Source of the DNA: an uncultured Prevotellaceae bacterium | GTDB taxonomy: Bacteria; Bacteroidota; Bacteroidia; Bacteroidales; Bacteroidaceae | NCBI GenBank assembly: GCA_946415705.1 | Contig: CAMKTN010000020.1 | Coordinates: forward strand, 1-40,861 | Direction of reading: 5' to 3' | Length of the DNA stretch: 40,861 nucleotides | Part shown: positions 33,001 through 39,378 of the stretch, piece after piece | Numbering within the stretch: the stretch's first letter is position 1 | Layout: each line of letters begins with the position of its first letter | Made by a program: the position numbers and the translations under genes | Notes under the pieces: generated by a model | The model's input: only the letters and a program-made list of their open reading frames with translations | Databases searched by the model: none | What the model was told of the DNA's origin: nothing

Positions 33001-35390
33001 TGCTGGTCGGCAACTTCTGGTCTGTGGAGGGTGATGCCGTAGGTTCTTCCGGCATGAAGACACCGTTCTTGCAGTACTGGGTCGCCGACAATGAGAAGTT
33101 GGCTGACAATACCATCAGCGCTGCAGTGACAGGTCTGGAGAATGGTTTGTATAGCGTCACAGCCTTCGTGCGTGTCATGAACAACAAGACTGGCGACGAT
33201 GCTGGCTACGACGGTATCTCGCTGCAAGTGAATGGCGGTGAGGTCGTGCCCTTCGCCGATGCCACCGAGTACTCCGACGGCTATGCCAAGGAACTGACCG
33301 CTGAGGGCCTTGTCAAGAATGGTGACCTCAATATCATTTTCGCTATCAATGGTACCAACATCAGCTGGCTGAGCTTCAAGAATGTGAAGTACACGAAGGT
33401 GCGCGATTTGACTCCCGAGGAGGCCTTCACACCTGCCACCGCTGAGGACTACCAAGCACTCGCCGAGGCCATCGCTGCCAAGAAGATTGGTTTCGATGAA
33501 GGCGAATACGCTCCCTACAACAATATCGAGGCTATCTCCATCCTGAAGATTGCACAGCTCATTGATCCGAAGGATGAATACAGTCAGGAGATTGTCCAGA
33601 CTGCTACACAGGCTATCCTTGATGCCACATGGACCGTCAATGAGACAGAAGTCAATGCTATCTTCGACGGCTCCTTCCAGCATGACTACAGCGGACAGAC
33701 AGGTAACGTGAATCCCATCGGTTGGCAGCGCGTCAAGGGTGCTGCGGCTGATGGCTATAATGTACGTTACATGGGTGGTGCCAATGCAGGTCTGGCTGCC
33801 ACATCATCCGGCAAGGCCCTCTTCACAAAGCAATCCGCTTACTACGGTTATACCACCGACTACAACATGCCGCTGAAGGCTGAAACCTATTATAAGGTAT
33901 CCTTCATCTATGGCGGTTGGGGTGACTGCAAGAGGGACGGCTATGTCTCGATGGCGGCTCCCGACGGCAGCGACGTTGCGCTCTCCACTACAGATCTGCC
34001 TGTGGATGCTACGGATGCTGACAGCAACCCTGAATCATGGAAGCGTTATGAAGCTATCTTCAAGACGGGCGAAGCCGGTGACTATGTCCTTGGACTTCGC
34101 AAGAAGAACTATGATACCAACGGCCAGAGCCAGTATGTCTATGGCGACATCCAAATCATGCGTGCCACGGCCATAGACCTTAAGGCAGCCCTGCAAGCTG
34201 AGATTGAAGCTGCTCAGAGCCTTAACACAGAAGTTAACGTGGGCGAAGAACCCTTCCAGATTCCCAGCTTTAATGCAGAGTTCATGAAGGGCTTGATTCA
34301 GGGGGCACAGGAAGCCTTGGACAATGATGAGCTTACAACCGAGCAGATAATTGCCTTTACTGACAACTTAAAGGCCATGGCGAACAGCTACAAGGATGTA
34401 CAGCTCAATGTTCCCTCCGAGAAGCAGCTCTTCAATGTCATTCTGACCTACGACGGTTGGGATTATGATAACAAGGCTATAACCTTCTTGGCCAATGCCC
34501 GTGAGGATGGTGGCCTCTACAATATCCAGTATAAGGCTGAAGCCAACCGGAACTTGGCACAGGCCTTCACCTTCACACACGTAGAGGGCAACAACTACAA
34601 GATGAGTCAGATTGATGCTGACAACAAAGTGCGCTACCTCTGCACAGGTCAGCCTTATGGAGGCAATGCCTCACAGATTCGCACTACGACGAATGCAGAA
34701 GACGCTATGCTCGTAACGGTCATCCCGACGGCAAAGGAAGGCGTATGGAATCTGAAGAATGTTGCTGCCAACCAGTTCATCGGCTCGCAGGATGCAGGCG
34801 TCTATACGGTCAACAGTCACATTGACTTCAAGCTGGTGAAGACCTCGAAGCCCGAGGTTACCATTAGTCTTGGCGAGGGTGAGTGGGGCACCGTCATGCT
34901 GCCCTTCGCAGTGGTCGGACTGCCCGGCGGTGTTACTGCTTACACCTGTGCAGAAACCAATGGAGATATGCTTGTGCTTAAAGAGGTCACTGAGCTTGCT
35001 CCCAACAAACCTTACATCTTGAAGGGCGAGTGGAACGAAACGCTTATTGGTGATGCTCAAGGTACGGCAATCTCCAATACTGAGGGCCTGCTGACGGGTG
35101 TCTATGCTGACACAGAAATTGCCGCCACCAACCATTATTTCTTGGATACGAAAGATAATCGTGCAGGATTCTACGGTGCAGAAGAGGCTGTGCAGGTGTC
35201 CGCCAACACGGTCTATCTGACACAGGAATCCGCCGAGCCTGTCTTCTTCTTCGAAGGTATCCCCACTAGCATCGGCGGTGTGAAAGTCGCAAGCGAGAAG
35301 CTTTCTATCTACGACCTCTCCGGCCGCAAGGTTGAGAAGATGGTGAAGGGCGTCTATATCGTCAACGGCAAGAAGGTTTCTGTGAAGTAA
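30081..35390 (+). CDS. Second giant secreted modular protein with sorting tail
   Basis: 1769 aa, exported. Signal peptide 1-21 (AKA-Q). An N-terminal trefoil-like domain (~22-150, GTVYWIQDVGSGQFIS) is followed by alternating galactose-binding-like sandwiches and helical spacers of ~80 residues (around 190-355, 475-610, 700-830, 960-1110, 1190-1370). A further beta domain (~1455-1590) precedes the block GEWGTVMLPFAVVGLPGG that often comes before the sorting tail, here IYDLSGRKVEKMVKG at the end. The sandwich ending GDHWTVWKGFKLE is a clear homologue of the one ending DHWTVWRSFKIE in the first giant protein. No catalytic motif is seen. Own promoter and terminator, so not an operon with its neighbour. 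Probable surface or secreted binding protein. Confidence 0.85.
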   Translation: MKLKTFLIAALAAMVSLGAKAQLTDGTVYWIQDVGSGQFISQGDDWSTKAVAQDVGGLGFQVEFVSDGVYKLKNIMWNTVKNASVGLGVDVYVDQALAEWTLTAAEGGYLISTGGNYLLNNSAENAYKEKPINKTTDAAAATIWRFLTRSEYDTAIQAYKDSKAATYAANLGYSASTVSALEAILATDYIGKDYTTSITNPTIGSNWDGWTHGKISQRSEGAGIGSGCAEFWNGCGYATQTVTSLPNGLYKVEFVGTYRPSSNTIAEKLASENTSSPAFVYANDSKLEFLHWIDVPAKANARSGITKANGYTQSFYTYVTDGTLALGVVADGWIGDNGYIWNPFGQFSITYYSDQVEDGDITALVATIPAVGTIPAAVTTNLNALQSTLESTKTIAAFNDLTNAVAVAKTLVAPYSAYLVAAEDAAIAGVDAAIINVQNEAVASATEETFIETCISALHNSIAELACYDITDFTITNPTAQTKDGWEGTDFGSASDDVCEYWNKSGADFHQTLANLPAGSYRLTVIAVQRTNMQGNVYAGEKRTLIAEDGIVNSRSDCAVWFNAGNGVNTVYFTLTDVADVTIGLTADATTGDHWTVWKGFKLETFSETVAASYMTPGYNNALAAAQAYLTVDMFDTDKNALTDAINANIVEPSTATIAAYETAIANLNAATKAAQAAAANYTQYNQIVAAIGENTNVDLTSFVANADFQLNNLNGWTSVDGGNVANNGNFNNTYFVERWKNGVALGSGSLTHDAIVLPAGIYKITADAQNIEQYNGGAAGTGLFLCANAEQTEIGAKGNYEVYIKLEDKEALTIKFLQDNCTGNWIAYDNVTLTYVAEDYLYTLADGKMSAAAATAQTDAEAAFQADKNIHTYNALLAAIAEAQASVDAYAKVPAVLTAANAILEGTNVYTAEAFETFSTAISTAQTAYNENTLSTTEANDLERTLNIAGWGVTPAPASIPFITSAWTSTNDVLVGNFWSVEGDAVGSSGMKTPFLQYWVADNEKLADNTISAAVTGLENGLYSVTAFVRVMNNKTGDDAGYDGISLQVNGGEVVPFADATEYSDGYAKELTAEGLVKNGDLNIIFAINGTNISWLSFKNVKYTKVRDLTPEEAFTPATAEDYQALAEAIAAKKIGFDEGEYAPYNNIEAISILKIAQLIDPKDEYSQEIVQTATQAILDATWTVNETEVNAIFDGSFQHDYSGQTGNVNPIGWQRVKGAAADGYNVRYMGGANAGLAATSSGKALFTKQSAYYGYTTDYNMPLKAETYYKVSFIYGGWGDCKRDGYVSMAAPDGSDVALSTTDLPVDATDADSNPESWKRYEAIFKTGEAGDYVLGLRKKNYDTNGQSQYVYGDIQIMRATAIDLKAALQAEIEAAQSLNTEVNVGEEPFQIPSFNAEFMKGLIQGAQEALDNDELTTEQIIAFTDNLKAMANSYKDVQLNVPSEKQLFNVILTYDGWDYDNKAITFLANAREDGGLYNIQYKAEANRNLAQAFTFTHVEGNNYKMSQIDADNKVRYLCTGQPYGGNASQIRTTTNAEDAMLVTVIPTAKEGVWNLKNVAANQFIGSQDAGVYTVNSHIDFKLVKTSKPEVTISLGEGEWGTVMLPFAVVGLPGGVTAYTCAETNGDMLVLKEVTELAPNKPYILKGEWNETLIGDAQGTAISNTEGLLTGVYADTEIAATNHYFLDTKDNRAGFYGAEEAVQVSANTVYLTQESAEPVFFFEGIPTSIGGVKVASEKLSIYDLSGRKVEKMVKGVYIVNGKKVSVK

Positions 35391-35407
35391 ATACTCACGA
35401 ATCTATG

Positions 35408-35446
35408 AAAAAGTTGGGCGGCCATCATGGCCGCCCAACTTTTTTC
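35408..35446 (+). terminator. Terminator after the second giant gene
   Basis: 17-bp perfect stem (35408-35424 with 35428-35444), core GTTGGGCGGCCA/TGGCCGCCCAAC, loop TCA, followed by T6. It ends 75 nt before the next ATG. Confidence 0.93.
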
Positions 35447-35460
35447 ATTATTTATGAGGA

Positions 35461-35491
35461 TTGCAGGTGTGAGAAAGATGTCGTACCTTTG
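35461..35491 (+). promoter_or_regulatory. Promoter of the TonB-dependent receptor gene
   Basis: TTG (35461-35463), 20-nt spacer, TACCTTTG (35484-35491), 29 nt before the ATG at 35521. Confidence 0.75.
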
Positions 35492-35520
35492 CAGCCGCAA
35501 AACACAAGCAACAACGATAT

Positions 35521-37926
35521 ATGAAAAGGTTTTGTCTAAGATTACAAAATGTGGCTGTCGGTGCGATGATGCTGTCGTGCGCGATGACGGCTTCGGCGAT
35601 GGTGACGGAGGCTGACGATGAGAATACATTGCCCGCGGATTCCGTACAGCTGACGGAGCTGAATGAGGTCGTGGTCGGCAGCGATATGAAGCACTTCAGC
35701 GGCCTTGCGGCGCAACCTGTCAGTGGTGAGAAGCTACTGATGGCCTCGCAGCGCAAGAGCGGTCGCGAGACTCTGAAGGCGCTGTCGCAGTGCGTGCCCA
35801 ATCTGTTCTACCCGGAATATGGCTCGCGCCTCACGCCCGCGATATATATAAGAGGTGTAGGCTCGCGTGCCAACACACCCGTCGTGGGGCTCTATGTGGA
35901 TGATGTGGCGCTGATGGAGAAGAGTTCCTTTGATTTCTCTCTGGCCGATGCTGAGCGTGTCGAGGTGCTACGCGGTCCGCAATCGACGCTCTATGGTCGT
36001 AATGCGATGGGCGGTATCATACGTGTGTTCACGCCTTCTGCCCTGCAGGAGGGAACGCAGACCACCATCCGCGTGGGCGGTTCCACCGGCGACTGGATGC
36101 GTAATGCCTATGCCCGTCACAGTCATATCCTCACTGAAGGGTTGGGCCTCTCCGTGAGTGCCTTCTACCGCGGCGATGCGGGCTACAACCGCAACGACTA
36201 TCTGGACACTCGCAGCAACGGTAGCGAAGCCGGCGGTGGCAAGGTGCGACTGACATATACGCGCACGCCCCGCTTCCTGCTGGACTTTCAGACCTCTGCA
36301 GAGTACTCTGACGAAAATGCCTACGACTACGAGAACACCATTAACGGCCGCATCGAGAGTGGGATGCTGGGAGGTTACAAACGTGGTTTGTTGAACAGTT
36401 CGCTGAAGTTGGAGACACAGCAGAAGCATTTCACACTCTCCTCTGTGACGGCCTTCCAGTACTTGAAGGACCGCATGGACATGGATCAGGACTACTCGCC
36501 TGCCGACATCTTCCGTTTGCAGCAGCGGCAGCGCAGCAGCGCGCTCTCCGAGGATCTCGTCATCAAAGGTAACAGCCTGAAGTGGCTCGAATGGACGGCG
36601 GGCGTCTATGCCGCACACCAATGGATGAAGACCAACGCACCCATTACCTTTGGCTCTGATGGCATCGCCGAGCTCCTGCAGGCTGGTATCGACAAGGGCT
36701 TCGAGGCCGCTAACAAAGGGATGGCCCGTGCCGGCATGAGCCTGGCGATGACGGTGACAGACCCGGAGATGGTCATTGATGGCGCGTTTGAGACCCCTGT
36801 GACGAACGTAGCAGCCTACGGACAGGCACGCTTCAAGAATCTGCTGACGCGCGGCTTGGACATCACGGCCGGTGTGCGCTTGGACTACGAGCATCGCTCG
36901 ATGGACTATGCAACCAGTGCTACCTCTAACTTCACGTTCCAGATGCTGCGCCGCGGTATGCCGCGCCCAATGATTGACAAGGCATTCTCAACGACTTCAG
37001 CCTACGAGGGTACGATGAGCGACGACCAGTTGCGCGTGCTGCCTAAGGTGGCCATCAGCTACCGCTTCGATGAGGCCGAGGATGGCAATATGGTGTATGC
37101 CAGTGCTACCAGCGGCCTGCGCTCCGGCGGTTATAACTTCCAGATGTTCGGCGACCTTTTGCAGAGCAGCTTGCGCAATGATATGATGCGCACGTTGGCT
37201 GCTGACCCGCAACTCGGACCACGCCTCAACAGCTATATGACCATCGGCGAGAATCCCAGTGCCGACGATGTCACTACGTATGACCCTGAGCATAGTTGGA
37301 ACTTCGAAGTGGGCACACACCTGACATTCCTGGAGCAGCACCTCAACGTGCAGGCTGCCGTCTTCTATAACCTGGTCTATAACCAGCAGGTGACGCGCTT
37401 TGCTGCTGGCAGCGGTCTGGGACGCCAAGTGCTGAATGTGGGCGAGAGCGCCAGCTGCGGTGGCGAGCTGACTGTCAGCGGTTGGTTCCCCGTGGCGGGC
37501 AACCCTTTGCGCCTAAGCGGCAATTATGGCTACACGCATGCCACCTTCACCAACTACGATGCTGGCGAGTTGAACGGCGAAGCTGTGGATTACACGGGCA
37601 ATTACGTTCCCTTTGCTCCCCAGCACACGATGTCATTCGCTGCGGATTATTTCTTCCCCATCGGCGCGGTGACGATGAACGTGGGCGTGGGCACTACGGG
37701 CTTAGGTCGCATCTACTGGACTGAGGACAACAGTGCCTCCCAACCTTACTACCAGCTCTTGAATGCTCATGTAGGGATGGAGTACAAAAAAGTTTCCCTC
37801 AACATCTGGGGAAACAACCTTACGAATCAGGACTACACGCCTTTCTACTTTGTCAGCCGCGGCACGGGCTTCGCACAGCGTTGCCGCCCGCTGCAGGTGG
37901 GTCTTACGATAGGACTGAAGTTCTAA
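35521..37926 (+). CDS. TonB-dependent outer-membrane receptor
   Basis: 801 aa. Signal peptide ~1-26 (ends ASA-M). A possible TonB box is LTELNEVVVGSD (~44-55). The plug domain has ETLKALSQCVPNLF, AIYIRGVGSRANTPVVGLYVDDV and AERVEVLRGPQSTLYGRNAMGG. The beta-barrel follows, ending in the expected aromatic LQVGLTIGLKF. It lacks the carboxypeptidase-regulatory N-terminal extension of SusC proteins and no SusD gene is next to it, so it is a siderophore/vitamin/metal-type receptor rather than a glycan importer. Ligand unknown. It is convergent with a LuxR-type regulator gene and shares its terminator, which suggests but does not prove a functional link. Confidence 0.94.
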   Translation: MKRFCLRLQNVAVGAMMLSCAMTASAMVTEADDENTLPADSVQLTELNEVVVGSDMKHFSGLAAQPVSGEKLLMASQRKSGRETLKALSQCVPNLFYPEYGSRLTPAIYIRGVGSRANTPVVGLYVDDVALMEKSSFDFSLADAERVEVLRGPQSTLYGRNAMGGIIRVFTPSALQEGTQTTIRVGGSTGDWMRNAYARHSHILTEGLGLSVSAFYRGDAGYNRNDYLDTRSNGSEAGGGKVRLTYTRTPRFLLDFQTSAEYSDENAYDYENTINGRIESGMLGGYKRGLLNSSLKLETQQKHFTLSSVTAFQYLKDRMDMDQDYSPADIFRLQQRQRSSALSEDLVIKGNSLKWLEWTAGVYAAHQWMKTNAPITFGSDGIAELLQAGIDKGFEAANKGMARAGMSLAMTVTDPEMVIDGAFETPVTNVAAYGQARFKNLLTRGLDITAGVRLDYEHRSMDYATSATSNFTFQMLRRGMPRPMIDKAFSTTSAYEGTMSDDQLRVLPKVAISYRFDEAEDGNMVYASATSGLRSGGYNFQMFGDLLQSSLRNDMMRTLAADPQLGPRLNSYMTIGENPSADDVTTYDPEHSWNFEVGTHLTFLEQHLNVQAAVFYNLVYNQQVTRFAAGSGLGRQVLNVGESASCGGELTVSGWFPVAGNPLRLSGNYGYTHATFTNYDAGELNGEAVDYTGNYVPFAPQHTMSFAADYFFPIGAVTMNVGVGTTGLGRIYWTEDNSASQPYYQLLNAHVGMEYKKVSLNIWGNNLTNQDYTPFYFVSRGTGFAQRCRPLQVGLTIGLKF

Positions 37927-37934
37927 AAACAGAA

Positions 37935-37961
37935 AGGGCGACCGCTGAGGTCGCTCTTTTT
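37935..37961. terminator. Shared terminator between the receptor and regulator genes
   Basis: Stem AGGGCGACC (37935-37943) with GGTCGCTCT (37949-37957), loop GCTGA, then T5; the minus strand also gives a T-rich tail (CTTTCTGTTTTT). It separates the two convergent genes. Confidence 0.85.
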
Positions 37962-37962
37962 C

Positions 37963-38580
37963 TTATATCTCCTCGATGCGGACGATGCCGTGAGTGACGG
38001 CATAGATGGTCAGCGAAGATACGGAACGCAGGTGCAGCTTCTCGCAGATATTCTTGCGGTGGCTGATGACCGTGGGCAGTGAGATACACAACTGGTCGGC
38101 AATCTCCTTGTTGAGGAAACCGCGTGCCACAAGGGCCAGGACTTCCTGCTCGCGAGGAGATATCTCAATGGCGTGGCCTGTAATTTCTTGCTCGGGGAGG
38201 TTCCCGTGGTGCGGCGACGCACCAGCGTGCCCCCCATGAGCCATTTGGTGAAGATGGAGCACGGCCTTGATGAGGTCGTGCTCCATCATATTGGTAGATA
38301 GACAACGGAAATGTCCCAGCAGTTTGTTGCCATTGGCGGACTGGGCTGTCAGCACAATGGTCTGACGTGCATGCGCCTGGAAGAAAGCCGAGTCCTCGAC
38401 AACGGCTTGCGTTGAGGCGAAGAAATGCACAAACTGTTCGCCTGCCTGCATGGCTTGTTGCAGGTCAGCGACAGATTTGAACGTGCTCACCGTCACCTTG
38501 GGCACGATGTCGTTGAGGATGTATTTGAGCCCTGCGGCCTCAAGCACATTAGCGTCTATGATAGCTATGCTGGGAACCAT
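37963..38580 (-). CDS. LuxR/NarL-type regulator with degenerate receiver domain
   Basis: 205 aa. The C-terminal LuxR helix-turn-helix (~139-200) is intact: ISPREQEVLALVARGFLNKEIADQLCISLPTVISHRKNICEKL. The N-terminal ~105 residues have the size and strand pattern of a receiver domain (SIAIIDANVLEAAGLKYIL), but the phospho-acceptor Asp is missing (VHFFAS at the third strand), the acidic pair is reduced to one Asp, and the conserved Lys is absent, so phosphorylation is unlikely. The linker has six histidines (H109, H111, H115, H118, H124, H125), which could bind a metal. It follows the small acidic gene by 9 nt and is probably the last gene of dnaE-trxA-orf-luxR. Confidence 0.88.
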   Translation of the reverse strand: MVPSIAIIDANVLEAAGLKYILNDIVPKVTVSTFKSVADLQQAMQAGEQFVHFFASTQAVVEDSAFFQAHARQTIVLTAQSANGNKLLGHFRCLSTNMMEHDLIKAVLHLHQMAHGGHAGASPHHGNLPEQEITGHAIEISPREQEVLALVARGFLNKEIADQLCISLPTVISHRKNICEKLHLRSVSSLTIYAVTHGIVRIEEI

Positions 38581-38589
38581 GATTGCTTT

Positions 38590-38907
38590 TTATTCCTGTT
38601 CGCCGAACTCCAGCTCGCCCTGCACGACCCACACGAGGTCCTCAGGATCGAAGGTGCCGTACTTGTCCTTGCGGGCACGGTCGGCAACGTACTGTGCGAT
38701 GGCGTCGGTGTCTATGTCGATGCAGCCGTCGGCATCGGGTTCCTGCTCCAGGATGCCGCTCTCTACATAGTAGTCGGCGAGCACATCAATGAAGTAGAAG
38801 AGGTCATCGTCGGTGAACTTCTCCTTGATGTCCTGGGGGAGATAGGCCTTAATGAACTCTACGGTTCTCAGGTCGTCCTCAGCCTGCTCAAGAAAATCTT
38901 CCTCCAT
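38590..38907 (-). CDS. Conserved small acidic protein of unknown function
   Basis: 105 aa from the ATG at 38907; a TTG 9 nt upstream is inside the AT-rich repeat and is less likely. Strongly acidic, predicted helical, no signal peptide or membrane segment. Recognisable stretches are DLFYFIDVLADYYVESGIL and DIDTDAIAQYVADRARKDK. I do not recognise a named family; the sequence looks like a single-domain cytosolic protein. It lies between trxA and the LuxR-type gene, all in one direction, so it may be co-transcribed. Confidence 0.75.
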   Translation of the reverse strand: MEEDFLEQAEDDLRTVEFIKAYLPQDIKEKFTDDDLFYFIDVLADYYVESGILEQEPDADGCIDIDTDAIAQYVADRARKDKYGTFDPEDLVWVVQGELEFGEQE

Positions 38908-38910
38908 AAT

Positions 38911-38942
38911 TTTCAATTCTCAATTGTCAATTGTCAATTCTC
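38911..38942. repeat. AT-rich repeat between trxA and the small acidic gene
   Basis: TTTTCAATTCTCAATTGTC then CAATTGTCAATTCTCAA: four 7-nt-type units. On the minus strand the array starts at the trxA stop codon (TCA, 38941-38943) and runs to 4 nt before the next ATG. Confidence 0.83.
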
Positions 38943-39255
38943 AAAGGATTGCCTTGAGTTTGTCCTCAAGGACGTTCTTGGCGGCGGCGCCAATCTGCTT
39001 ATCAACAACCTGACCGTCCTTGATGAACAGGATGGTGGGGATGTTGCGAATGCCGAAGCGCATGGCGAGTTCGTCGTTGTCATCGACATCGACTTTGCCG
39101 ATGATGGCCTGGTCGCCATATTGCTCGGCAAGTTCCTCGATGTAAGGACCTATTTTCTTACAGGGACCACACCACGTGGCCCAGAAATCAACGACCATGG
39201 GCTTGCCCTGGGCAAGGAGCTGGTCGAAACTGGAAGATGTAATTGCTAATGCCAT
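38941..39255 (-). CDS. trxA: Thioredoxin
   Basis: 104-aa cytosolic disulfide reductase. Active site FWATWCGPCKK with C29 and C32; the cis-proline segment RNIPTILFIKDG is present. No signal peptide, so it is the general cytosolic form rather than an exported thioredoxin-like protein. It follows dnaE on the same strand after a 116-nt repeat-filled gap, an arrangement also common in Bacteroides. The stop codon is part of the downstream AT-rich repeat. Confidence 0.97.
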   Translation of the reverse strand: MALAITSSSFDQLLAQGKPMVVDFWATWCGPCKKIGPYIEELAEQYGDQAIIGKVDVDDNDELAMRFGIRNIPTILFIKDGQVVDKQIGAAAKNVLEDKLKAIL

Positions 39256-39298
39256 TGTTGTAAAGTTTAGAGTTTATTGTTTAATGTTTAATGTGTCG

Positions 39299-39378
39299 TA
39301 ATAACGTGATAACGTAATAACGTGATAACGAAATTCTCAATTTTCAATTCTCAATTTTCAATTCTCAATTTTCAATTT
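39299..39378. repeat. Two adjacent tandem repeats in the dnaE/trxA gap
   Basis: 39299-39330: two exact 16-bp units TAATAACGTGATAACG. 39331-39378: alternating TCAATTTTCAATTC units (14 bp, about three copies). The second array includes the dnaE stop codon (TCA on the plus strand, 39372-39374). Confidence 0.88.

Noticed and set aside
35521..37926. SusC/SusD-type polysaccharide utilisation locus
   Set aside because: The receptor lacks the SusC-type N-terminal extension, and no SusD, glycoside hydrolase or hybrid sensor gene is adjacent. malQ is far away and separately regulated.
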